DNA of 51,709 nucleotides, taken from an uncultured bacterium. Its GTDB lineage: Bacteria; Bacillota; Clostridia; Oscillospirales; Oscillospiraceae. Below, in pieces: positions 24,158-31,598 of this stretch; position 1 is the first letter of the stretch, and each line of letters opens with the position of its first letter. The translations under genes and the position numbers were made by a program. The notes under the pieces are model-generated. The model did no database searches and had not been told where the DNA came from. It saw nothing but the letters and a program-made list of their open reading frames with translations. The stretch lies in NCBI GenBank assembly GCA_949840775.1, contig CATKXO010000019.1, positions 1 to 51,709 of the forward strand, written 5' to 3'.

Positions 24158-25480
24158 CTAAGCCGTTTTCGTTGGCGCGGTGCCAACTGCATGGGAGATG
24201 ATCTCCTCGGCGGTCATCCAGTGCATCCGGTCCTCATAGTCCATCCGGGCCAGCAGGCCGGTAAATTCACCATCTTGGGCGCTGCGGCTCAGGACAATAT
24301 TCTCAAAATTGGCGTGCCATTCCAGCCCTTGGGGACCGTTGATGTAGAAGGTATAGCATATCTGATAGGCGGCGGCATAGGCATCCCCGTCCCAGGGGAT
24401 TTCCCCCAGATAGGTGGGCGTCACCCGCAGATCGCCCGCCTTGTCGGTATCCGTCTGCTCCCAGGCACAGAATACGTTCCACTTGTCCTGATATTGGGTA
24501 TACTGCTCCAGCAATACCGCAAAGAAATTATTGCCATAGGGGTTCTCACCGGGGACGTAGGTGTAGACGGGTTCCAGCGCCGACTTGTCCACAAAGCCCC
24601 CGGCCGGCTCCTCCCCGGCGAAATACCACTGGTTCCACAGGGGCGGGTCCAGCTTGTCGGTCTCCTCCGCGGGGACCAGGGGGACGGACAGGCCGTATTG
24701 GTCGTAGATCGTGACAGCCCGGTCCGCCCAGACGAACAGCTGGTCCGCCCCGCTGACGGCGTCCAGCACCTCGTCGTCCACGTCGTCCATCCGCCCGGTG
24801 AGGTAAAACACCGGCTGGCCATCTGATTTGATGCGGAAGCCCTCCAACGTCAGGTTATGTAAGGCGATTTTGTACGTCTGCCCCTCGGGATTTATCTCCG
24901 GCTCCATTTGCTCCGCCACCTGGTCCAGCAGCGCCTTTTCGTTCAGCCCGGCCAGAGCCAGGGCGTCCTCCGCGGACACCAGTTCTCCCGACTTTTTGTC
25001 ATAGACCAGGGAAAACACATGGCCGGTGTTCAGGTCGGTGGTGAACTGTGACCGGAAAAACAGCAGGTTCAGATATCGGTCGGTGGTAGAGGGGTAGAAC
25101 AGGCAGTGATTTTCCAGAGCGTCCGTTCCCGTCCGGGATGAGAGCTGGGCATACTCTTCCCGCAGGTTGTTCAGCGCGGCGTTGATGGCCTCCACCGCCT
25201 CATTTTCCTCCCCGGCGGGGAGGGCCAGCATGGGGAGCTCCAGATAGTTGTGATAGTTGTCATAGTACTGGGTTTCCATCACGATAGTGGGCTGGGCGGG
25301 CCGCTGCTGGCAGGACACAATATTGCCGCAGAAAATGCAGATAGAGAACATGAGAATCAGGAAGGGAATCGGGGGCCGCTTTTTGGGCCCGGACATGATG
25401 TTGCGCAGGCGTATCTCCAGCTCCCTGGCCGACCCGGACAGTCCGGTGGAGAAGGGGGTGCGGGGAAGTGGCTGATTCAT
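24158..25480 (-). CDS. Split-BlaR1 sensor-like protein S5 (RsiV-like ectodomain)
   Basis: A 440-residue protein, last of five tandem paralogous-anchor genes. Residues 1-57 are the shared module: PRTPFSTGLSGSARELEIRL, then RNIMSGPKKRPP, a hydrophobic helix (about 38-56) and the lipobox-like IVSC. The rest is outside. The outside region has a pattern close to DUF3298/RsiV proteins (FSLVYDKKSGELVSAEDAL and GFRIKSDGQPVFYLTG, about residues 160-245), then about 190 residues I do not recognise. The start overlaps the previous stop by four bases (ATGA). RsiV-type domains in other bacteria bind lysozyme; whether this one does is untested. Best seen as one sensor or substrate of the upstream M56 peptidase. 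Confidence 0.75.
   Translation of the reverse strand: MNQPLPRTPFSTGLSGSARELEIRLRNIMSGPKKRPPIPFLILMFSICIFCGNIVSCQQRPAQPTIVMETQYYDNYHNYLELPMLALPAGEENEAVEAINAALNNLREEYAQLSSRTGTDALENHCLFYPSTTDRYLNLLFFRSQFTTDLNTGHVFSLVYDKKSGELVSAEDALALAGLNEKALLDQVAEQMEPEINPEGQTYKIALHNLTLEGFRIKSDGQPVFYLTGRMDDVDDEVLDAVSGADQLFVWADRAVTIYDQYGLSVPLVPAEETDKLDPPLWNQWYFAGEEPAGGFVDKSALEPVYTYVPGENPYGNNFFAVLLEQYTQYQDKWNVFCAWEQTDTDKAGDLRVTPTYLGEIPWDGDAYAAAYQICYTFYINGPQGLEWHANFENIVLSRSAQDGEFTGLLARMDYEDRMHWMTAEEIISHAVGTAPTKTA
25308..25480 (-). repeat. Shared 5' module of sensor genes, copy 4
   Basis: About 173 bases encoding the first 57 residues of S5, close in DNA sequence to 26639-26811, 27628-27800 and 29014-29187. Identity falls sharply after the TGC cysteine codon. 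This copy is the most diverged of the four full-length ones. Confidence 0.85.
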
Positions 25481-26811
25481 GGCTGAAAGTCCTCCTTACA
25501 TTTGTTTTGCGCCTCGACCATGGTATCCCAGGTGCTTTCCAAAATAAGCCAGCCCCGGTTATTGAAGCTGTAGATGTTATAAAGCTTGTCCTCCCAGTCC
25601 TCCGTCCAGCATGTCTCAATGACCTTCTGCCCCTCAGGGACCAGCTCCACCTCCCCGGCCAGGGAGAAGGCGTATTCAAACTGTCCCTGCCCCTCGTTCC
25701 AGCGGAACCAGCGGCAGCCCTGGTTTCTGGTGCTGTCGCAGAGGACGGCGAAGTCCTCCGCGCCGTCGAAGTTGATGTCCTGAATCCAGACGTGGGAGGG
25801 GTTGTCGGCCGAGAAAATCTGATCCGGGAAGCGGTCGTCCCCCGGGACATCCTCCGGAAGGATGGTCTGGAGCAGCATATTCGGGTTGAACATCATATCC
25901 CCGTCGAACACCTGAATCTGGTCGTAGATCAGGTGGGGACCGAACGCTTCACCGGTGTACCGGCCCCGCAGGGCCAGGGTCAGCACCCGCCCGCCGGTGA
26001 CGGTGACTGTCTTGGCGTCGGTAAAGTAGCCGTCCGGTGTCTCGTCCCAGCCGGTCCCGTTCCAGCTCAGGGTGTAATACTCCGGGTCGTGCCACTTGTC
26101 CACCAGGACGGGGATGCGGAGGTCGAGGAGGGGGGAATCCTCCCCGCCTGTGCTGTAAACGCCGGATATGGTGGAGCTGTTCTCGGTTCGGTAACGCTCG
26201 GTCAGCTTGCCGTCGACAAGCTCTAAAACAATCGTCTCCGCGGCGTCGTAAGTGCTGCCGAAAGCCCCCAGCTCCAGGACCAGGGAATCCCGGTCTGGGT
26301 TGGTGATGCGGTGGGCATATATGATGTTGATGAAGCACCATCCGGGCTCCCCGGTCTCATGGTACTCCAGCTCCGCGCCGCTGCCCAGAACCGCTGTGAC
26401 GGTGAGTGTGTCATAGGTTCCGGCCTCGCTCTGGGGATCAAGCCGGGTGGCGACCGTGACGGTATCCGGCAGGCCGTCGCCGTCCAGGTCGACATCTTCC
26501 AGATCTCCCAGCACCGCTTGGTACTCCCAGACCTTCGCCTCCGGCTTCTGCTCCGGCGGGTCGGGGAGGGAGATGTCCGGTATCTCAGGAAGACTGGCAG
26601 AAATGTCGGGGAGCGCGGGTGCGTCCGGTTCCGCCATCTGGCAGGACACAATATTGCCGCAGAAAATGCAGATGGAAAACATCAGGATTAAAAAGGGCAG
26701 CGGGGGCCGTTTTTTGGGCCCGGACATGATATTGCGGATACGCAGCTCAATCTCCTTTGCCGACCCGGACAGGGGGGTGGAGAAGGGGGTGCGGGGCATG
26801 TTCTTTTTCAT
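25477..26811 (-). CDS. Split-BlaR1 sensor-like protein S4
   Basis: A 444-residue protein. The ATG at 26811 gives MKKNMPRTPFSTPLSGSAKE at the N-terminus, matching the paralogs; a longer in-frame start would overlap the upstream gene and lacks a ribosome site. After the anchor (residues 38-57, ending NIVSC) comes a Pro/Asp-rich linker, then a calcium-loop-like DVDLDGDGLPDTVTV near residue 108 and, near residue 345, DINFDGAEDFAVLCD, a repeat type found in FG-GAP/VCBS-like and XAC2610-like secreted proteins. The end of S4 resembles the end of S1. Its stop overlaps the S5 start. Extracytoplasmic; ligand unknown. Confidence 0.75.
   Translation of the reverse strand: MKKNMPRTPFSTPLSGSAKEIELRIRNIMSGPKKRPPLPFLILMFSICIFCGNIVSCQMAEPDAPALPDISASLPEIPDISLPDPPEQKPEAKVWEYQAVLGDLEDVDLDGDGLPDTVTVATRLDPQSEAGTYDTLTVTAVLGSGAELEYHETGEPGWCFINIIYAHRITNPDRDSLVLELGAFGSTYDAAETIVLELVDGKLTERYRTENSSTISGVYSTGGEDSPLLDLRIPVLVDKWHDPEYYTLSWNGTGWDETPDGYFTDAKTVTVTGGRVLTLALRGRYTGEAFGPHLIYDQIQVFDGDMMFNPNMLLQTILPEDVPGDDRFPDQIFSADNPSHVWIQDINFDGAEDFAVLCDSTRNQGCRWFRWNEGQGQFEYAFSLAGEVELVPEGQKVIETCWTEDWEDKLYNIYSFNNRGWLILESTWDTMVEAQNKCKEDFQP
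26639..26811 (-). repeat. Shared 5' module of sensor genes, copy 3
   Basis: Encodes the anchor module of S4, with long identical stretches to the S2 and S3 copies (for example GGAGAAGGGGGTGCGGGGCA on the plus strand). Confidence 0.85.
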
Positions 26812-26822
26812 AGCTGTTACTC

Positions 26823-27800
26823 CTATTTGATTCGGCTGATATTTTCTTCTGTCAGGGGCAGATATTCCAGCTCCAGGGGCTGGGCGTCCCCGATGATGGG
26901 AGCCAGCCACTCCAGATAGACCGACTGGTCCACCGCCATGTCAATACGCTCCTCAATGTTGTTAAGGTATTCGTATGATGAGACCGGGTGAATGTAATAG
27001 AGGATGCCCGCCCCGCTTTTGTCCTTTTCCGTGGGGAAGGGAGGCAGGTGCCCCTCATTGATATCGGAGACCGACTTCTCCCAGGCGGACACGTGGCCCG
27101 CCAGCTCATAGCTGTCCGTCTCGGGCAGATAGCGGTAGAGGGAGTGGGGCCAGAAGTCATCCGTCCAGATCCCCTGGGCGTGGGAGTCGTCCTCCGCCAG
27201 CGCGCCGTTGGTGTAGAAGGTGAGGGAGGGAAAGCCGTCAAACTGGATACGGACAGCGCCGGTGTCCTGGTCGTAGTCCAGTATGTAACCCCAATAGCCC
27301 GCATAGATCACCGGCCGGGTGAGCAGAACCAGCTCCTCACGGCCGTCGCCGTCCACGTCGGCCAGGGCAAACTCATTTTCCGACATATCGTCGAAAATCG
27401 CCTCGCCGTTTTGACCGTCGGGCAAGTTGCGATGGAAAAGCAGGTCCTCCAGCACCTTGGCATAGGCGGCCCGGGCGGCGGAATCGGGGTCAATGGCTGG
27501 AGGAGCGGCCGGATCGGGGACCTTCGGTGTGTTTTGCTCCATACCGCCAGAGGTATCCGGGAGCTGCTGAGAGCTGTCTGGCTGAGAGATTCCGGGCGGC
27601 TCCTGTTCTGGCTCCGCCTCCTTCACCTGGCAGGACACGATATTGCCGCAGAAGATACACAGGGAGAACACCAGAATCAAAAAGGGCAGCGGGGGCCGCT
27701 TCTTAGGCCCGGACATGATATTCCGGATGCGGATTTCCGTCGCTCTGGCCGACCCGGACAGGGGGGTGGAGAAGGGGGTGCGGGGCATTTTTTTGTTCAT
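26823..27800 (-). CDS. Split-BlaR1 sensor-like protein S3
   Basis: A 325-residue protein with the 57-residue shared anchor (MNKKMPRTPFSTPLSGSARA, helix, NIVSC) followed by a Pro/Ser/Glu-rich linker (about 58-108). The outside domain holds FALADVDGDGREELVLL near residue 148, a short aspartate-rich loop like those of VCBS/FG-GAP repeats, then a beta-rich C-terminal part with no motif I recognise. It starts 55 bases after S2 stops and ends 11 bases before S4 begins, so it is part of the same transcript. It shares the extended QVKEAEP sequence after the cysteine with S2, suggesting recent duplication between these two. Confidence 0.75.
   Translation of the reverse strand: MNKKMPRTPFSTPLSGSARATEIRIRNIMSGPKKRPPLPFLILVFSLCIFCGNIVSCQVKEAEPEQEPPGISQPDSSQQLPDTSGGMEQNTPKVPDPAAPPAIDPDSAARAAYAKVLEDLLFHRNLPDGQNGEAIFDDMSENEFALADVDGDGREELVLLTRPVIYAGYWGYILDYDQDTGAVRIQFDGFPSLTFYTNGALAEDDSHAQGIWTDDFWPHSLYRYLPETDSYELAGHVSAWEKSVSDINEGHLPPFPTEKDKSGAGILYYIHPVSSYEYLNNIEERIDMAVDQSVYLEWLAPIIGDAQPLELEYLPLTEENISRIK
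27628..27800 (-). repeat. Shared 5' module of sensor genes, copy 2
   Basis: Encodes the anchor module of S3; nearly identical to the S2 copy at 29014-29187, continuing about 18 bases beyond the cysteine codon. Confidence 0.85.
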
Positions 27801-27855
27801 AGGAGGAGCTCCTTTCGTAAAGCCTCCCTTCGCAAAGGGGGCCCTTTAGGCGCGT

Positions 27856-29187
27856 TCAAGAGAAAAATCCGTAGCCCATCTCCAGATTGTGCAGGCCATA
27901 GCAGCCAAGCGTGTCGGAGGAGGTCTGGAAATAGTGGCGGTTGGGCCACCAGGTCCAGAACTCGTAAGCGCCGTACAGCTCGGTTCCGGGGGCGTGGCCC
28001 TGGGCCTCGGGGGAGTAGAGGATGAACCGCGCGCCGGGGTCGAGGGGGCCCAGGTTTTTCCCATCGAAGCCGTAGGGGATACTGGAGACGTAGTGGTACT
28101 CGCCCTCGTCCCACTCGGTACCCACGGGATATTTGGTGTCCAGCACCAGCTCCTCCAGGGTGAGGGACCAGGAGTGTTCCGTGAGCTGGACAAAGTTCCC
28201 AAATTTTCCGTGGAACTGGCAGACGTAGCGGATTTCCATGTCGGCGTCCTCATAATCGCCGGTGAAGGTGCCGTCGCCGTGGAGGGTGAGCTCGGTCTGC
28301 CAGGCCCCCGCGCCGCTGCAAAATTCCAGCGCGATAGGCTGGTCAAAGGGCAGGGCGTCCGTCTCCCCGATGGGCTCCGGCGGGGGATAGGCGGCAGTCA
28401 TGGCGGCCTGGAAGTCTTTCAGGTTTTCCTCCAGAGACTTGTCCGGGTCACGGGTGAAGATGTCCGGGTAATTGTCCAGCCAGGGCAGGTCCTCGGGCTG
28501 GCATTTTTCCGCCGTCAGCTCCCCGTCCACGTTGTTCAGCCGGATGCTGTGGGAGAGCAGCTCGTTCAGCTCGTCCATAAAGACGGCGATTTTCTCCGGG
28601 TCAAAGTCTTTGTGGAAGGGGGCGCCGAAGTTGATGTCGAACCGGAGGCTGTTCCATACGGGGTTTTCCTCAAACTCGCCGCCAAAGTCGGCGACGCGGT
28701 AGGAGTAGCCGAAGACGCCCTGATTCTCGTTCAGAGTATAGTACAGAAGGTAGTCTTTCCCATCCTGGGTGTAGAGACAGACGCCGGGGCTTTTCCAGTA
28801 AAGCCGTTCCCCGTTCTCCCAGAACTCCACGTTCCAATCGATGCCGGAGCTGTAATCGTGCTTGACCAGCCGGATATCCTCCGGGACGCCGTTTTGATTC
28901 AGGTCCGGGTGCAGGTCCTGGGCGGACAGCGGCTCGGGCTCCTTCCGCTCTGTCTGGGAGATGTCTCCCGGTTGGAGGGAGGCGTCCGGGGTGGTCGGCT
29001 CCGCCTCTTTCACTTGGCAGGACACGATATTGCCGCAGAAGATGCACAGGGAGAACACCAGAATCAAAAAGGGCAGCGGGGGCCGCTTCTTGGGCCCGGA
29101 CATGATATTCCGGATACGGATTTCCGTCTCCCTGGCCGACCCGGACAGGGGGGTGGAGAAGGGGGTGCGGGGTATGTTCTCTTTCAT
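27856..29187 (-). CDS. Split-BlaR1 sensor-like protein S2
   Basis: A 443-residue protein starting MKENIPRTPFSTPLSGSARE, with the shared amphipathic stretch (RIRNIMSGPKKRPP), a hydrophobic helix about residues 38-56 and IVSC-Q. The linker has an aspartate loop DLNQNGVPEDIRL near residue 92. The outside region seems to have two beta-rich parts, about 100-280 and 285-443, joined by an acidic segment; I recognise neither. The gene lies 28 bases after S1. If IVSC is a true lipobox, the mature protein would be a lipoprotein; if not, a single-pass membrane protein with its N-terminus inside. Confidence 0.75.
   Translation of the reverse strand: MKENIPRTPFSTPLSGSARETEIRIRNIMSGPKKRPPLPFLILVFSLCIFCGNIVSCQVKEAEPTTPDASLQPGDISQTERKEPEPLSAQDLHPDLNQNGVPEDIRLVKHDYSSGIDWNVEFWENGERLYWKSPGVCLYTQDGKDYLLYYTLNENQGVFGYSYRVADFGGEFEENPVWNSLRFDINFGAPFHKDFDPEKIAVFMDELNELLSHSIRLNNVDGELTAEKCQPEDLPWLDNYPDIFTRDPDKSLEENLKDFQAAMTAAYPPPEPIGETDALPFDQPIALEFCSGAGAWQTELTLHGDGTFTGDYEDADMEIRYVCQFHGKFGNFVQLTEHSWSLTLEELVLDTKYPVGTEWDEGEYHYVSSIPYGFDGKNLGPLDPGARFILYSPEAQGHAPGTELYGAYEFWTWWPNRHYFQTSSDTLGCYGLHNLEMGYGFFS
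29014..29187 (-). repeat. Shared 5' module of sensor genes, copy 1
   Basis: Encodes the anchor module of S2. Together with the copies at 25308, 26639 and 27628 this makes a dispersed direct repeat of about 173 bases at the start of four consecutive genes. Confidence 0.85.
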
Positions 29188-29215
29188 AGTGTGCTCCTTT
29201 CGTGCTCACGACCGG

Positions 29216-30040
29216 TTAACCCGCGTAGTAGTAGCGGATTTCGTCCTCTTTCCGGACCATTTGTCCGTTTTCCCGCACATAGATGTAGGCGTGGTAGGTG
29301 GGCCCGTGGTAGTTCCACCAGTCCTCCTCCTCCCGGCGGACCAGGACCAGCCTGCCGTCCTCCCAGGCGTACCAGTTGGTGTCGTCGCCCTCGTTGCCGC
29401 CGTAGTCCACCTCGATCAGCTGTTGGGACTCCGGGTTGGCCTCCAGGGTGTAGTTAAAGGTGCCGAAGCAGTCGAACTGCTCCCGCTCCGGGTCCCAGAG
29501 GTAGAAGACATAGGGGACATTGCGGCCGAGCGTCTCCATGCACATCAGCCCGAAGTCCATATGGCCGTCGAAGTTCAGGTCCAAGACGATGGGCGAGCCA
29601 TCTTCAAACTCAGGGGAGTAGTCGAACAGCCCGTAGCAGTCCCAGTCGGACCAGTCCGCCTGATAGGGGTTGTCCGCCCCGTCGGGCAGCCGCTCCACCC
29701 CGTTGGGCAGCACCTCCGGGGCTGTGATGGTCTGAATCAGCTCGCCGTCCAGCAGGACGTTGATCCGGTCCACCTGAAAGGAGTACCGCCATTCGGTCTG
29801 ATGCTCCTCCAGCTCCAGGGACAGCGCCCTGCCCCTCCACTCCCCCAGGGGGACGGTCTGGGTACGGAACAGGAGCGCCTGGACCCGGTCCAGCATGTGG
29901 TCCGTTCCCGAACGGAGCACAGCAGGGCCGGTATCGGCCAGCGCCGTCCCGCTCCGGGTGTGGCAGGACACCAGATTGCCGCAGAAGATGCACAGGGAGA
30001 GCACCAGAATCAGAGGGGTGCGGGGCATTTTATTCTTCAT
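29216..30040 (-). CDS. Split-BlaR1 sensor-like protein S1, anchor shortened
   Basis: A 274-residue protein directly after the M56 gene, overlapping it by 11 bases. It starts MKNKMPRTPLILVLSLCIFC and reaches NLVSC at residue 26: compared with S2-S5 exactly 31 residues (the FSTPLSGSAR...PPLPF part) are missing in frame, leaving PRTP joined to the membrane helix. The outside part includes DLNFDGHMDFGLMC near residue 150, matching DINFDGAEDFAVLC of S4, so S1 and S4 share a C-terminal domain type (XAC2610-like). The ATG at 30040 is the natural start by similarity. Being first after the peptidase, it may be the ancestral sensor half. Confidence 0.75.
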   Translation of the reverse strand: MKNKMPRTPLILVLSLCIFCGNLVSCHTRSGTALADTGPAVLRSGTDHMLDRVQALLFRTQTVPLGEWRGRALSLELEEHQTEWRYSFQVDRINVLLDGELIQTITAPEVLPNGVERLPDGADNPYQADWSDWDCYGLFDYSPEFEDGSPIVLDLNFDGHMDFGLMCMETLGRNVPYVFYLWDPEREQFDCFGTFNYTLEANPESQQLIEVDYGGNEGDDTNWYAWEDGRLVLVRREEEDWWNYHGPTYHAYIYVRENGQMVRKEDEIRYYYAG

Positions 30041-30947
30041 GGGTGTTTTCCTTTCTGCTCTGCAACCTGGCCACGGCGGTGAGGATGGTCTGGCCGTAAC
30101 CGGAGTAGTCCTGGGGAGACAGCAGGCGCAGGGCGTCCTCATCGCAGGCCAGCTCGGTATCCCGCTCCACCAGGCGGACCATGAGCCACATCAGGGGGTT
30201 GAACCAGTACAGGGCGTTGACCCACAGGGCCAGGGTTTTCAGCCAGATATCCCCCCGGCGGAAGTGGGTGAGCTCGTGGAGCAGGGAGAAGGCCAGCTCC
30301 TCCCCGGTGATCTTCCCCTGAGGCAGGAGGATGGCGGGGCGAACCGTCCCGGCCAGCATGGGCACCTTCAGCCCCTGGCAGGCCAGCAGCCGGGGCCGCC
30401 GGTGGAGCTCCAGCTGATCCCCCAGGTGGTTAAAGGCGTCCACCGCGTCCCAGTCCTTCACGGGAGAGGACCACCGGCGCAGCCAGGACAGAAACCGGAG
30501 GTGGGCAATCAGGTTCCAGGCCAGCACGACCGCCGCCCCAGACAGCCAGACCCCCAGCAGGATCAGGGGAAGGCTGGGCCGGAAGGAGGATTTTTCCGGC
30601 TGGGGCTGGACAGGCTGAACGGGCTGAACAGGTTGGACGGGCTGGACGGGCTGAACGGGCTGGACGGGCTGGACAGGGGAGAGGTCCCCTGGATCAGAGC
30701 CGGAGGGGGTTATGGGCTGAACTGCCGGGGGCGGGGAGGGGATGTCTACCCGGATGGGGGCCTGGGCCTCCCCCCGAAAAATCAGGGGCAGGGGGACGGC
30801 CAGCCGCAGGCAGAGCAGCAGCCACCCCCAGCACCGCCACCGGGCTCCGTACCGGCCCCGGGTGGAGCGGCCCATCCAGGCCAGCAGGAGTATGGCGGCG
30901 GAGCCCCCCAGGGTGAGGGCCCCCAGCGTGAGAAGAAGCTGATTCAT
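30030..30947 (-). CDS. M56-family (BlaR1/MecR1-type) membrane metallopeptidase, sensor lost
   Basis: A 305-residue zinc peptidase of the kind that cleaves BlaI-type repressors. Hydrophobic helices lie near residues 5-25, 39-57 and 125-150; HELTH at 224-228 is the zinc/catalytic motif and TELACDE near 264-270 probably supplies the third ligand. The protein ends soon after, at GYGQTILTAVARLQSRKE: full-length BlaR1/MecR1 proteins go on through a fourth helix to an outer sensor domain, absent here. That missing part looks like the N-terminus of the five genes downstream. Between helices 2 and 3, in the predicted outer loop, are eight VQP repeats (residues about 91-115). Start overlaps the BlaI stop by four bases. 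Confidence 0.88.
   Translation of the reverse strand: MNQLLLTLGALTLGGSAAILLLAWMGRSTRGRYGARWRCWGWLLLCLRLAVPLPLIFRGEAQAPIRVDIPSPPPAVQPITPSGSDPGDLSPVQPVQPVQPVQPVQPVQPVQPVQPQPEKSSFRPSLPLILLGVWLSGAAVVLAWNLIAHLRFLSWLRRWSSPVKDWDAVDAFNHLGDQLELHRRPRLLACQGLKVPMLAGTVRPAILLPQGKITGEELAFSLLHELTHFRRGDIWLKTLALWVNALYWFNPLMWLMVRLVERDTELACDEDALRLLSPQDYSGYGQTILTAVARLQSRKENTHEE
30602..30677 (-). repeat. Nine-base minisatellite coding (VQP)n in the M56 gene
   Basis: Eight imperfect copies of a 9-base unit, keeping Val-Gln-Pro each time, in the outer loop of the M56 peptidase. Copy number could change by slippage without breaking the frame. Confidence 0.9.
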
Positions 30948-31315
30948 TTCGCCTGCCCTCCGTTCAGCTGGTCCAGAAGGGCCTGGAGCTCCTCCAGCTC
31001 GCCCCGGCGCATCCCCTCACGGGCCAGGGCGGCCACAAAATTCCGGGGAGAGCCGTACAGCCGGTCAAGCACAGCCCGGCTGTCAAAGGCCAGATACTCC
31101 TCCTGGCCCACCAGGGGGGTGTACAGGTTGCTCCTGCCCGCCCGGCGGACGGCCACAAAGCCCTTGTCCGCCAGGCGGGAGAGATAGGTGTTGATGGTGT
31201 TGGCGGCCCAGCAGAAGGGAGCCAGCCTGTCCTCCAGAAGGGCCCTGGGGGTGTCCGGTCCGGTGGACCAGAGGGCCTTCATAACTTCCAGTTCGGTGTC
31301 GGGCAGCCGCTTCAT
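30944..31315 (-). CDS. BlaI/MecI/CopY-family repressor
   Basis: A 123-residue winged-helix repressor. The N-terminal domain (LPDTELEVMKALWSTGPDTP, then NTINTYLSRLADKGFVAVRRAGRSNLYTPL) binds DNA; the C-terminal 50 residues are for dimerisation. In BlaI and MecI the partner peptidase cuts an Asn-Phe bond near residue 101; here an Asn-Phe pair lies at residues 92-93 in the same helix (GSPRNFVAAL). It leads the operon with the M56 peptidase and five sensor-like genes. A dyad with TGTAGT/ACTACA covers its own -10 region, fitting autorepression lifted by proteolysis. Confidence 0.9.
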   Translation of the reverse strand: MKRLPDTELEVMKALWSTGPDTPRALLEDRLAPFCWAANTINTYLSRLADKGFVAVRRAGRSNLYTPLVGQEEYLAFDSRAVLDRLYGSPRNFVAALAREGMRRGELEELQALLDQLNGGQAK

Positions 31316-31332
31316 AGAATCACATCCACTTC

Positions 31333-31378
31333 AAATGTAGTCGATCATTATACTACACTTGTCGTTGATGCTTGTCCA
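31333..31378 (-). promoter_or_regulatory. blaI promoter with dyad operator
   Basis: Minus-strand TATAAT (31347-31352) and a weaker TGGACA (31373-31378; spacing 20). AAGTGTAGT and ACTACATTT (31333-31360 region) form a 9-base dyad (8 of 9 matching) around the -10. Half-sites contain the TGTA/TACA words of BlaI operators, though in everted order. Confidence 0.55.
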
Positions 31379-31446
31379 GTTACAAGGCGGTTACAAATTC
31401 GACCAAATTCCCCGGGCAACTTAAAAAAACCTTCACGGAAATTTCA

Positions 31447-31475
31447 TAGACTTTTCCGGCAGACCATGGTAAAAT
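31447..31475 (+). promoter_or_regulatory. Candidate promoter of the WecG-type gene
   Basis: TAGACT (31447-31452) and TAAAAT (31470-31475) with a 17-base spacer, about 120 bases upstream of the start. Confidence 0.4.
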
Positions 31476-31598
31476 GTCAGGTAGTATCAGGAAAAATGCA
31501 TCTGTCCCTGTTTGAGCGACTGCCCAACCGGAAATGATGATCCGGGAGGACAAAACAGCGGCGGAGCGGGACGCGCCCGCGGGCGCATGGAGGTACGT

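Noticed and set aside
27889-29457. Long plus-strand frame opposite sensor genes S1/S2
   Set aside because: Spans two genes and their gap on the other strand, no start signal, no motif.
30602-30677. Possible short CRISPR-like array
   Set aside because: Repeats are 9 bases with no spacers and lie in frame inside the M56 gene, so it is a coding minisatellite.
24158-31315. Beta-lactam resistance locus
   Set aside because: Although BlaI and M56 proteins are present, there is no beta-lactamase or PBP2a gene and no penicillin-binding sensor domain with an SxxK motif.
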